This document shows positions 38,900-46,857 of a DNA stretch of 64,000 bases, piece after piece. The position numbers and the translations under genes are program-made. This DNA comes from Novosphingobium kaempferiae. GTDB taxonomy: Bacteria; Pseudomonadota; Alphaproteobacteria; Sphingomonadales; Sphingomonadaceae. Location of the stretch: assembly GCF_021227995.1 (NCBI RefSeq), contig NZ_CP089301.1:1550001-1614000 (forward strand), read 5' to 3'. The notes beneath the pieces were generated by a model, which searched no databases, was not told the origin of the DNA, and worked only from the letters and a program-made list of their open reading frames with translations. Each line of letters starts with the position of its first letter. Positions within the stretch are counted from its first letter, which is position 1.

Positions 38900-39436
38900 A
38901 TGGGCAGACTGATCGTCGATGCGGCCTCGAGCCTCGATGGGTTCTGGGCTGACGCTCGCGGCAGGAGTGTTGTCTCCGCCGCTGATCTCCATGGTTCCGG
39001 CCTGTCAGGTCGGCTGGACGAGGTGTGCGGCGCGGTGGTCATGAGCCGCCGTTCGTTCGAACTCTCCGCCGACACCGGCTGGATCGAGGATGCCTATCCG
39101 GCGAAGACCCCGGTCTTCGTGGTGACGGATGCGCCTTCCGCTATTCCCGCGCGAGGGGTGTTCCATTTCATGACCGGCTACACCGCCGCCTTCGCCGCGG
39201 CTCAGGAAGCGGCCGGTGACAAGGCGGTGCTGGTCGTGGGAGAGGGCGGCGCCATGCGGGCGGCGCTGCGGTCCAGCGATGCGGACGAGATCTGGCTGCG
39301 CGTGGTATCCCGCACCCTCGGCAACGGAGCGCCGCTGTTCGAGGACGACATCCCGGTCGAGAACTACTTCGTGTCCGAACTCGATACGACCGCAGACGCC
39401 GTCCACATGCATCTGGAGCGCAGGCTGGACGCCTGA
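38900..39436 (+). CDS. Dihydrofolate reductase/RibD C-terminal family protein
   Basis: 178-residue protein of the RibD_C/DHFR-like family (MGRLIVDAASSLDGFWADARG start, then VVMSRRSFE, PVFVVTDAP and DEIWLRVVSRTLGNGAPLF). It probably uses NADPH; its substrate is unknown and it is unlikely to be the housekeeping DHFR. It is preceded by a 169-bp gap and converges on the MFS gene, sharing a hairpin at their stops. Confidence 0.83.
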   Translation: MGRLIVDAASSLDGFWADARGRSVVSAADLHGSGLSGRLDEVCGAVVMSRRSFELSADTGWIEDAYPAKTPVFVVTDAPSAIPARGVFHFMTGYTAAFAAAQEAAGDKAVLVVGEGGAMRAALRSSDADEIWLRVVSRTLGNGAPLFEDDIPVENYFVSELDTTADAVHMHLERRLDA

Positions 39437-39447
39437 ACGGTCAGGCG
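39430..39447. terminator. Short hairpin spanning both convergent stop codons
   Basis: CGCCTGA (39430-39436) pairs with TCAGGCG (39441-39447) over ACGG. The two stop codons of the converging genes form part of the opposing arms. Confidence 0.55.
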
Positions 39448-40646
39448 GGGCAGGCGCTCATCGCCGCGTCCCGCTTGTGCAGCGATATCGTGACGAGGAA
39501 GATCGCCAGGCCCGCCAGCGCGAGGCATGCGCCGATCCAGCCGGTCGAGGTCAGGCCGTAGCCTGCCGCGATGGCCATGCCGCCAAGCCATGGGCCGAGC
39601 GCATTGGCCATGTTGAAGGCGCTGTGATGCGCCGCTGCCGCTAGTGCCTGCGCATCGCCCGCAACGTCCATCAGGCGCGTCTGCAGCACCGTGCCGAGGC
39701 CACCGCCGAAGCCGATCAGCAGCACGACGATGCACAGCGTCACGATATTGCCCGCCATCAGCGAGAACAGCGCCAGCGAGGCCGCACTGAACAGCAGCGC
39801 GCCGATGGCTGCCTTGGTCTGTGCGCGGTCGGCGATCCAGGCCCAGAACAGGTTGCCCGCGGTCATACCGATGCCGAAGATGGCGAGCACGGCAGGGACG
39901 AACTGCTCGGAGACGTGCGTAACCTCGATCATGGTCGAGGCGACGTAAGTGTAGACGCAGAACAGGCCGCCGAAGCCGATCGCGCCGGTGAGGAGCGTCA
40001 GCAGCACCTGCGGGCGGCGCAGCGCACCAAGTTCGCGCAGGGGGCTGGCGGCGGCGTCAGCAGGCTGGCGCGGGGCGTAGAGCGCGACCAGCGCCATCGT
40101 CGTGATGGCGAGCACCGACACGACCGCAAAGCCGCTGCGCCAGCCAAGCGCCTGACCCAGCCAGTTGGCGGCGGGAACGCCGATGATGGTCGCGACGGTG
40201 AGGCCCGACATCACCATCGCCACCGACTGCGTGCGCTTGTTGGCGGGCACCATCGAGGCGGCGACGAGCGCGGCGATGCCAAAGTAGGCGCCATGCGGGA
40301 GGCCGCTGACGAAGCGGCACAGCAGCAGCAGCGGATAGTTGGCGGCGAGCGCCGACAGCCCGTTGCCGATGGCGAAGACGCCCATGAGGCCGATCAGCAG
40401 CTTGCGCCGTTCCAGCTTGGCTGCCAGCACCGCGATCACCGGTGCGCCCACGACGACGCCCAGTGCATAGGCGCTGATGGCGTGGCCTGCCTGTGGCTCG
40501 GTCAGGCCGAGGTCGCGGGCGAAGAAGGGGACGAGGCTCATCGCCGCGAATTCGGTGGTACCGATGGCGAAGGCACCCATTGCAAGGGCAAGGATGACGA
40601 GCGCGGGGTGGGTCGCGCGGCTGGGGGCTGAACTGTGCTGAGTCAT
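39441..40646 (-). CDS. MFS transporter, DHA1/AraJ-like efflux family
   Basis: 401-residue transporter with about 12 transmembrane helices, resembling arabinose efflux permease/DHA1 exporters. The conserved motif after TM2 appears as LAAKLERRKLLIGLMGV, and GLPHGAYFGIAALVAASMV is in TM4-5. The ATG at 40646 (MTQHSSAPSR) is preferred over one five codons upstream. A dyad covers the start region. The exported compound is unknown. Confidence 0.87.
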   Translation of the reverse strand: MTQHSSAPSRATHPALVILALAMGAFAIGTTEFAAMSLVPFFARDLGLTEPQAGHAISAYALGVVVGAPVIAVLAAKLERRKLLIGLMGVFAIGNGLSALAANYPLLLLCRFVSGLPHGAYFGIAALVAASMVPANKRTQSVAMVMSGLTVATIIGVPAANWLGQALGWRSGFAVVSVLAITTMALVALYAPRQPADAAASPLRELGALRRPQVLLTLLTGAIGFGGLFCVYTYVASTMIEVTHVSEQFVPAVLAIFGIGMTAGNLFWAWIADRAQTKAAIGALLFSAASLALFSLMAGNIVTLCIVVLLIGFGGGLGTVLQTRLMDVAGDAQALAAAAHHSAFNMANALGPWLGGMAIAAGYGLTSTGWIGACLALAGLAIFLVTISLHKRDAAMSACPA

Positions 40647-40661
40647 GTTGCGTTGCAACAT
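40645..40661. promoter_or_regulatory. Candidate operator dyad at the MFS gene start
   Basis: ATGTTGC (40645-40651) and GCAACAT (40655-40661) are perfect inverted arms around GTT. Both possible MFS start codons lie within it. Binding protein unknown. Confidence 0.45.
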
Positions 40662-40832
40662 AGAAACGTTTGCGTATCACGGCTACCCGGTGAGCCGTGC
40701 AAATTACGCAACGCTGCTGTGAATAACCTGCATCGCCGGCGGTTGTCGCCGGGTTGGCGCGTGGCGGGCTATGGTGTCGCGAAGGCAGGCGCTGTAGAGG
40801 CCGGGGCGATTTCAGGCAATTCAGGCAGACCC

Positions 40833-41174
40833 ATGGCCCGTAAGTATTCCAAGCATGGTCCCCGCGAAGACCTGCATGTCGAGGAAGAGGAAACCCCGGC
40901 AGAGCCCGTGCCCTGCTGGCTGTGCGGGCGACCCACCGGCCAGACGATCGTGTGGCATCATCCCGTGCCCAAGAGTCGGGGCGGGCGCGACGTGGTGCCG
41001 ATGCACCCGATCTGCCAGCAGACGCTGATCGCCAACTTCACCAATTCCGAACTGCAGCGCCACGGCATGGACGTGGAGGGCCTGCTGCTCCACCCCAACG
41101 TGCGCAAGTTCGTCGACTGGGTGGCCAAGAAGGATCCCGACTTCAACGCGGCGATCACCAAGAAGCAGCGCTGA
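40833..41174 (+). CDS. Small HNH endonuclease-like protein
   Basis: 113-residue protein. CWLCGRP near residue 29, then VWHHPVPKSRGGRD and MHPICQQTLIANFTNSEL, give the zinc-knuckle Cys pair and the HH...N...H layout of HNH nucleases. In bacterial chromosomes such small proteins usually have unknown roles; I see no toxin, restriction or phage genes beside it. The ATG at 40833 starts MARKYSKHGPREDLHV; the frame is open upstream into the MFS promoter region. Confidence 0.78.
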   Translation: MARKYSKHGPREDLHVEEEETPAEPVPCWLCGRPTGQTIVWHHPVPKSRGGRDVVPMHPICQQTLIANFTNSELQRHGMDVEGLLLHPNVRKFVDWVAKKDPDFNAAITKKQR

Positions 41175-41191
41175 CGGACGAACCTGACCGC

Positions 41192-41641
41192 CTACTTCGC
41201 CACTTTTTCGTTGGCGTGGCGGGCGAAGAACCACCAGCGACCGTCCTTCCATAGCCACACGTTGGTGAAGCGCCGTTCGACCGGCTGCCCGCCGTCGGCG
41301 CGGCGTTTGCCCGCGATGCTGTCGGTGGAGGGCTGGACGATCTCCCGCCCCGCCACTACGCCGACATTGCCGTCGAGCGACACGTTCTCGACGAAACGGT
41401 CGAAGCGGTCGTGGCCGATGCCCCGGTTGCGCCAGAGCGCCAGCGTTCGCTCGCGCGACCAGATCTCGCCTTCGGGGGAGTTCACGGCGAATGCCTGGTG
41501 CATCATGGCGTCGAGCGCGTCAGCGTCGCGAGTGCGGGCGGCCTGATGCTGGGCGGCATCGGCCTGACGCAGACTACCCTCATCCTGCGCAAGGGCGGGG
41601 AAGGCGATCAGCGAAGCGGCAAGAATCCCGAACAGGCGCAT
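41192..41641 (-). CDS. Exported NTF2-like (DUF4440/SnoaL-like) protein
   Basis: 149-residue protein. Residues 1-18 are a signal peptide (LAASLIAFPALAQ). The rest is an NTF2-like fold of the DUF4440 type, with ARTRDADALDAMMHQAFAV, WSRERTLALWRNRG and, near the end, RFTNVWLWKDGRWWFFARH. Function unknown, periplasmic. It converges with the HNH-like gene (17 bp between stops). Confidence 0.8.
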   Translation of the reverse strand: MRLFGILAASLIAFPALAQDEGSLRQADAAQHQAARTRDADALDAMMHQAFAVNSPEGEIWSRERTLALWRNRGIGHDRFDRFVENVSLDGNVGVVAGREIVQPSTDSIAGKRRADGGQPVERRFTNVWLWKDGRWWFFARHANEKVAK

Positions 41642-41702
41642 GGCAAGTTCTCCGGAGTCGGGTGTGTGCCCGACCCGGCAAGTCTACCATGCCTGTGCCG
41701 GT

Positions 41703-42521
41703 TCAGAAGACCGGATCGAAGCCCGGGGGCAGTTCGCTGGCGGGGCCGCTCTTGTCGTCGCTGCCGGGGACGTGGATGCCGCACTCGGTCTTGTCCCAGC
41801 CCTTCCAGCGGCCCGAACGCGGGTCTTCGCCCGGCGCGACCTTGCTGGTGCAGGGCATGCAGCCGATCGAGGGATACCCTTCCGCCACCAGCGGGTGCGG
41901 GGGCAGGTCATGCTCGGCGATGTATTCGGCCAGACGCTCCGCCGACCAGTCGATCAGCGGGTTGATCTTGAGGCGACCCTGCGCGTCGGTGGTGTCGATC
42001 TCGAAGCGCGGCAGGTGCGAGCGGGTCGCGGCCTGGAACGACTTGCGCCCGGTGAACGAGGCGTCGTAGTGCGCCAGTGCCTTGGCCAGCGGCTTGACCT
42101 TGCGGATCTCGCAGCAGCCGTCGGGATCGAATGACCAGCGCAGGCCGTTCTCGTCCTTCTTGGCGATCTCCGCCGCGTCGGGCGTCAGGTTGATGAGGTT
42201 CGTCAGGCCGAGGCGCGCGATCAGCGTGTCGCGATAGGCCAGCGTCTCCGGGAAGTGCTTGCCGGTTTCGAGGAACAGCACCGGCACGTTCGGGTCCACG
42301 CTCGCGACGAGGTGGAGCAGGACGGCGCTTTCCGCACCGAAGCTGGACACGATCGCCACATCGCCCGCCATTCGTTCGTTCAGCAGCGTTTCGAGCATCT
42401 CGCTCGTGTCGGTGCCGCGGAACAGGCGGTTGAGCCGCACCGCGTCCGCCTCGGTGAACCGGGCGGACGTGTCGATGCGGTCTCTGATACGGTCTTCGTT
42501 TTCAGCTTCGGTACGGAACAT
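41703..42521 (-). CDS. cysH: Phosphoadenylyl-/adenylyl-sulfate reductase
   Basis: 272-residue CysH, reducing activated sulfate to sulfite with thioredoxin or glutathione. The PP-loop is SSFGAESAVLLHL. DGCCEIRKVKPL and GCMPCTSKV provide the CC and CxxC pairs of the [4Fe-4S]-containing, APS-type enzymes, and KTECGIH carries the catalytic Cys. The ATG at 42521 (MFRTEAENEDRI) is 37 codons inside the open frame. It is the last gene of the cobA-DUF2849-cysI-DUF934-cysH run. Confidence 0.93.
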   Translation of the reverse strand: MFRTEAENEDRIRDRIDTSARFTEADAVRLNRLFRGTDTSEMLETLLNERMAGDVAIVSSFGAESAVLLHLVASVDPNVPVLFLETGKHFPETLAYRDTLIARLGLTNLINLTPDAAEIAKKDENGLRWSFDPDGCCEIRKVKPLAKALAHYDASFTGRKSFQAATRSHLPRFEIDTTDAQGRLKINPLIDWSAERLAEYIAEHDLPPHPLVAEGYPSIGCMPCTSKVAPGEDPRSGRWKGWDKTECGIHVPGSDDKSGPASELPPGFDPVF

Positions 42522-42559
42522 AGGGATATCCCTTCTGGCCCTTGGACTTACGCTCCCGT

Positions 42560-42994
42560 TCAGGCGGGGTGGCGCTTGGCCCAGATGGCCTGGCGGCCGT
42601 CCACGACGGTTGCCTGGTACACGTTGTCCCACCGTTCGAAGGCGTTCTTCGCGTCAGCGGGGTTGAGCGCCTTTTCGGGCGCGAAGGCATCGAAACCGCA
42701 GCGGCGCAGGTGGCGCAGCATGTCGATCACGACATCGCCGACCGCGCGGATCTCGCCTTCGTATCCCGCTTCGCGCAGGATGCGGGCCGATGAATAGCCG
42801 CGACCGTCCGTCCACGCGGGGAAATTGACTTCCACCAGCGAGATACGGTCGAGATGCGGCAGCAGATCGCGGGCGTCGTCGCCCGGCTCGATGCGCACGG
42901 CGGTGGCGTTGGACTGTTCGGAGAACGCATCCACGGTGACGGCGGGATCGTTGACGGCCTCGTCGTCACGGAAGCGGAACTGGACGTCAACCAT
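42560..42994 (-). CDS. DUF934 family protein of the sulfate assimilation operon
   Basis: 144-residue DUF934 protein (MVDVQFRFRDDEAVND start; NFPAWTDGRGYSSARILREAGYEGEIRAVGDVVID core). The family is nearly always found beside cysI/cysH in proteobacteria, but its exact role is not settled. It overlaps the cysI end by 8 bp and precedes cysH by 38 bp. The ATG at 42994 is the family start. Confidence 0.9.
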   Translation of the reverse strand: MVDVQFRFRDDEAVNDPAVTVDAFSEQSNATAVRIEPGDDARDLLPHLDRISLVEVNFPAWTDGRGYSSARILREAGYEGEIRAVGDVVIDMLRHLRRCGFDAFAPEKALNPADAKNAFERWDNVYQATVVDGRQAIWAKRHPA

Positions 42995-44621
42995 AGATGG
43001 CCTCCTTGAACGGGTCCATGCCGATACGGCGATAGGTGTCGAGGAAGCGCTCCTCGCCCTGCTTGTTGGCGAGATAGACTTCGGTGGCCTTTTCGATCGC
43101 GTCGACCACGCCATCCTCGGTGAAACCGGGGCCGATGATCTTTGCGAGCGAGGTGTCCGCACCCTCGCTGCCGCCGAACAGGAGCTGGTAGTTTTCCAGG
43201 CCCTTCTTGTCGACGCCGAGGATGCCGATGTGGCCCGCGTGGTGGTGGCCGCAGGCGTTGATGCAGCCCGAGATCTTGAGCTTCAGCTCACCAATCTCCG
43301 CCTGCTTCTGCGCCGAGCCGAACCGCTCGGAGATCTTCTGCGCGACCGGGATCGAGCGGGCGTTCGCCAGCGAGCAGTAGTCGAGGCCGGGGCAGGCGAT
43401 GATGTCGCCCACGGTGTCGAGGTTGGCGGTGGCGAGGCCCGCTTCGTCCAGCGCCTGCCAGACGGTGTAGAGGTCCGCCTTCTTCACATGCGGCAGGACG
43501 ATGTTCTGGGCATGGGTCACGCGCAGTTCGTCGAAGGAGTATTCACGGCCCAGCTTTGCCATCAGGCGGATCTGGTCGGCCGAGGCGTCGCCGGGAATGC
43601 CGCCCACGGGCTTGAGGCTCACCGTCGCGATGACGTAGCCCGGCTGCTTGTGCGCGGTGGTGTTGCGCTCCACCCAGAGGCGGAAGTCGGGATCGGTCAG
43701 GTCCAGATCGTCCGAAAGGCCGGTCTCGAAGGCGGGCTCGACGAAGTGCGCCTTGATGCGCTCCAGCTCGGCAAGCGGCGGCTCGATCGGCTGGGTCAGC
43801 AGGTGGGCGAACTCCTCCTCGACCTGGCGGACGTATTCGTCACGGCCCAGTTCATGGACGAGGATCTTGATGCGCGCCTTGTACTTGTTGTCGCGGCGGC
43901 CATAGCGGTTGTAGACGCGAAGGCACGCCTCGGAGAACGTGATGAGCTGGTCCAGCGGCACGAATTCGCGGATCAGCGGCGCGATCATCGGGGTGCGGCC
44001 CATGCCGCCACCGGCGTAGAACTGCGCGCCGATCTCGCCCGCATCGTTGCGGACCATCTTGATGCCGATATCGTGCAGACGCATCGCCGCGCGGTCCTTT
44101 TCGGATGCGATGACGGCGATCTTGAACTTGCGCGGCAGCACCAGGAATTCCGGGTGGAAGCTGGACCACTGGCGCAGCAGCTCCGCATAAGGGCGCGGGT
44201 CGATGATCTCGTCGGCTGCGGCACCGGCGAACTGATCCGAGCTGATGTTGCGGATGCAGTTCCCGCTGGTCTGGATCGCGTGCATCTCCACCTTCGCCAA
44301 CTCGGCGAGGATGTCGGGCGTCTCTTCCAGCTTGATCCAGTTGTACTGGATGTTCTGGCGGGTGGTGAAGTGGCCATAGCCACGGTCGTACTTGTCCGCG
44401 ATGTCGCCCAGCAGGTGCATCTGCGTGGAGTTCAGCGTGCCGTAGGGCACCGCCACGCGCAGCATGTAGGCGTGCAGCTGGAGGTACAGGCCGTTCTGCA
44501 GGCGCAGCGGCTTGAACTGGTCTTCGGTCAGATCGCCGGAAATGCGGCGACGGACCTGATCGCGGAATTCCTCGACCCGCACATCGACCATCTGCTGGTC
44601 GTATTCGTCATACTTGTACAT
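42987..44621 (-). CDS. cysI: Sulfite reductase, hemoprotein (CysI-type)
   Basis: 544-residue siroheme/[4Fe-4S] sulfite reductase. RQNIQYNWIKLEETPDIL and QTSGNCIRNISSDQFAG are typical. The cluster Cys are in IACPGLDYCSLA (C-x5-C) and SGCINACGHHHAG (C-x3-C). The ATG at 44621 follows the DUF2849 stop in a TGATG overlap; the frame is open much further upstream antisense to nothing useful. No CysJ flavoprotein is present, so another electron donor (perhaps ferredoxin) is likely. Confidence 0.93.
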   Translation of the reverse strand: MYKYDEYDQQMVDVRVEEFRDQVRRRISGDLTEDQFKPLRLQNGLYLQLHAYMLRVAVPYGTLNSTQMHLLGDIADKYDRGYGHFTTRQNIQYNWIKLEETPDILAELAKVEMHAIQTSGNCIRNISSDQFAGAAADEIIDPRPYAELLRQWSSFHPEFLVLPRKFKIAVIASEKDRAAMRLHDIGIKMVRNDAGEIGAQFYAGGGMGRTPMIAPLIREFVPLDQLITFSEACLRVYNRYGRRDNKYKARIKILVHELGRDEYVRQVEEEFAHLLTQPIEPPLAELERIKAHFVEPAFETGLSDDLDLTDPDFRLWVERNTTAHKQPGYVIATVSLKPVGGIPGDASADQIRLMAKLGREYSFDELRVTHAQNIVLPHVKKADLYTVWQALDEAGLATANLDTVGDIIACPGLDYCSLANARSIPVAQKISERFGSAQKQAEIGELKLKISGCINACGHHHAGHIGILGVDKKGLENYQLLFGGSEGADTSLAKIIGPGFTEDGVVDAIEKATEVYLANKQGEERFLDTYRRIGMDPFKEAIYG

Positions 44622-44917
44622 CAGATCACCCAGTTCAGAGCGTCGGGATCGGAAGGCTTGAGCGTCAGATCGAGGCGCACGGTCGGACCGAAGGCGCGGA
44701 TGCGCTCCTTGATATGCGCGGGACGCACGCCCTCTTCGGTCTTCTCGCCATCGACGACGTAGGCCGCGAAGACGTTCTGCACGCCTTCCTCGCGCGCGAT
44801 GATCGCGGCGCCATGATCGCCCACGTCGGCGCTGTCGTTCACGTCGAGCGACCAGCTGACGCCGGTCCACCAGACGACGGCTCCGCTTTTCAGGTCGTTG
44901 CCCGTCAGGATCTTCAC
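44621..44917 (-). CDS. DUF2849 family protein
   Basis: 98-residue protein of DUF2849, a small alphaproteobacterial family placed between cobA and cysI. Landmarks: MKILTGNDLKSGAVVWWTG and VGDHGAAIIAREEGVQNVFAAYVV. It overlaps cobA by 4 bp and cysI by 3 bp (TGATG), so expression is tightly coupled. Its role in sulfite reduction is inferred from position only. Confidence 0.88.
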   Translation of the reverse strand: MKILTGNDLKSGAVVWWTGVSWSLDVNDSADVGDHGAAIIAREEGVQNVFAAYVVDGEKTEEGVRPAHIKERIRAFGPTVRLDLTLKPSDPDALNWVI

Positions 44918-45696
44918 TGTACTGCCTCCAGCGCCACGGCGCGAATGGTGTTGTCCGCTTCCGCGGTCACGGAGCCGATAACGATAAGCGCGGGGCTTTG
45001 CACCCTTTCGATCTCCACCAGATGAGCAAGTCCGGCGAGCGGGCTGCGCAGCACGCGCATGTCGGCGCGCGTCGCCTTCTCGATCACAGCCACCGGCACG
45101 TCGGGCGCAAGGCCGTCGGCGATGAGCTTGTCAGAAATCTGCGCGGCGGTGGCGATGCCCATGAAGATCACCAGCGTGCGGCCCTTGCCCGCAAGCCCGG
45201 ACCAGTCCTGGTCGGATAGGCCCTTGCACTGGCCCGCCACGAAGCTGACGATCGAGGCATGGTCGCGGTGGGTCAGCGGGATCTGCGCGGCGGCCGATGC
45301 GCCGAGTGCCGAGGAGATGCCGGGCACGACTTCCACGCGCACGCCCGCCGCCTTGCAGGCTTCCGCTTCCTCGCCGCCACGGCCGAACACGAAGGGATCG
45401 CCGCCCTTCAGCCGCACGACATCGTTGCCGGCCAGCGCCTCGCGCACGAGGAGGGCGTTGATCTCCTCCTGCTTCATGGTGTGGCGCGAGCGGGCCTTGG
45501 CGACGGAGATCAGCCGCGCGGTCGGGCGTGCCATGGAAAGGATCGCGGGATCGACGAGGCCGTCATGCACGACGATCGAGGCGCTCATCAGCAGGCGCGC
45601 GGCGCGCAGCGTCAGCAGGTCCGGATCGCCGGGGCCTGCGCCGACGAGATAGACTGTGCCCACTCGGGGGGCTTTGGGATCGCGACTCTGTGCCAT
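44914..45696 (-). CDS. cobA: Uroporphyrinogen-III C-methyltransferase
   Basis: 260-residue SUMT, making precorrin-2 for siroheme, the CysI cofactor. VYLVGAGPGDPDLLTLRAARLL and VVRLKGGDPFVFGRGGEEAEA are the family signatures, followed by VVPGISSALGASAAAQIPLTHR. I chose the ATG at 45696 (MAQSRDPKAP); an in-frame start 30 codons upstream is possible. It heads the sulfate operon. Oxidation and iron insertion (CysG N-terminal domain) are not encoded here. Confidence 0.92.
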   Translation of the reverse strand: MAQSRDPKAPRVGTVYLVGAGPGDPDLLTLRAARLLMSASIVVHDGLVDPAILSMARPTARLISVAKARSRHTMKQEEINALLVREALAGNDVVRLKGGDPFVFGRGGEEAEACKAAGVRVEVVPGISSALGASAAAQIPLTHRDHASIVSFVAGQCKGLSDQDWSGLAGKGRTLVIFMGIATAAQISDKLIADGLAPDVPVAVIEKATRADMRVLRSPLAGLAHLVEIERVQSPALIVIGSVTAEADNTIRAVALEAVQ

Positions 45697-45893
45697 GGTC
45701 AGGCGCAGATGGGCCTGAGCGCGTTCCCATGCCAGCCAGAATGGCTTTGTGGGGGGTAAGGGGAGCTTTATGGTCGGTGAGATCACACGGGTTGGATGAA
45801 AATAAAAAGCTTTTGCGGTGCATCATTAACCCGCGTCCTAACCAAATTTTAACCGAACCAATGGACGTTTGCTTCACCAAATGGAGGTGGTGC

Positions 45894-46571
45894 ATGGCCA
45901 TTGCGGCTCATTTCGAAGCAGACGAAGTCGTCGGGCGTCCTCGTGCGGAGCGTCGTCGACTGCTTCTTGAGACGCAAGGCGCGCTGGAATCCGGCCAGCA
46001 TACCCCGGTGGTCCTGCATAATTTCTCCGAAACCGGCGTGCTGCTGGAAAGCCAGGTCGAGTTGGAGATCGGCGAGACGATTGAACTCGATCTGCCCGAC
46101 GCGCCGCATTCGCGTGCGAAGGTGATATGGGCCAGCGGCAAGCTTTACGGCTGTGCCTTCATCACACCGATCCCGAGCGCCACCCTGCGCGCGGCCCAGC
46201 TTCGCAGCGCCGTGCAGACCGAGCTTGGCCTTGGTGCGGCCCCGGCTCCGGCAGGTCCGGGCGCCATCGGAGGTGAGAGCCTTGGCGAGCGCCTCCATCG
46301 CCTGCGCAAACTGCGCGGACTGACGCAGGGCGAACTGGCCAACCGCCTCGGCGTCAGCAAGCCGACGGTCTGGGCATGGGAGCAGGGGCGGGCGCGTCCG
46401 ATCGAAGAGCGCATCGACGCCATCGCGGAAGCGCTTGGGGTCGAAGTGGCGGAACTGCGGCCGAGCCGCACCGTGCCAGGCCTGTCCGAGCTGATATCCC
46501 GCTGTCGCGATCAGATTGCCGCCGCCGTCGAGACGACGCCGGAGAAGGTTCGGATCATGATCGAACTCTGA
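45894..46571 (+). CDS. PilZ domain - XRE-type HTH fusion protein
   Basis: 225-residue two-domain protein. Residues about 15-98 are PilZ: an Arg-rich RPRAERRR (15-22) and NFSETG (43-48) match the c-di-GMP-binding RxxxR and [D/N]xSxxG motifs. Residues about 133-188 are an XRE helix-turn-helix (LHRLRKLRGLTQGELANRLG, then VSKPTVWAWEQGRARP). The ATG at 45894 has an ideal GGAGGTGG site. The layout suggests a c-di-GMP-responsive DNA-binding regulator; targets unknown. It is followed by an AT-rich spacer and a GGDEF protein. Confidence 0.85.
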   Translation: MAIAAHFEADEVVGRPRAERRRLLLETQGALESGQHTPVVLHNFSETGVLLESQVELEIGETIELDLPDAPHSRAKVIWASGKLYGCAFITPIPSATLRAAQLRSAVQTELGLGAAPAPAGPGAIGGESLGERLHRLRKLRGLTQGELANRLGVSKPTVWAWEQGRARPIEERIDAIAEALGVEVAELRPSRTVPGLSELISRCRDQIAAAVETTPEKVRIMIEL

Positions 46572-46609
46572 TTCGATCCGCACGGCAGTTTCTGTGCTGT
46601 TGTGGCGCT

Positions 46610-46785
46610 CTAATAAATTGCAGACCGCGTTTGCGCTTTCAGTAAATGAATTGAATGGTAAATTCTTCACAAATAACAATGATGATTAAGTTGGTTATAT
46701 AACAAAACTAATATCAAAAAATTGAGGCGCAAAGAAATTTGGTTAATGATATTAATTTTATCTCCGGAGTGTTTTACTAAAAGCT
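46610..46785. other. AT-rich spacer upstream of the GGDEF gene
   Basis: The 286-bp gap between the PilZ-HTH and GGDEF genes is strikingly AT-rich; positions 46681-46740 are only about 25% G+C in a G+C-rich chromosome. No coding frame of note. It could be promoter, a site for AT-binding nucleoid proteins, or foreign DNA. Confidence 0.7.
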
Positions 46786-46857
46786 TCTAGGGCGGATTCG
46801 AGGCGGTCATGTGGGCCGCTGAAGGGCGGTCGAGGCAGCATCCGGGAAGTAGTCGGC

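Noticed and set aside
40833..41174. HNH protein as part of a restriction, CRISPR or homing system.
   Set aside because: No methyltransferase, cas, intron or phage genes nearby; only the HNH motif is visible.
45528..45893. Longer N-terminus for the PilZ-HTH protein.
   Set aside because: That stretch is antisense to cobA and lacks domain resemblance; the ATG at 45894 has a strong ribosome site.
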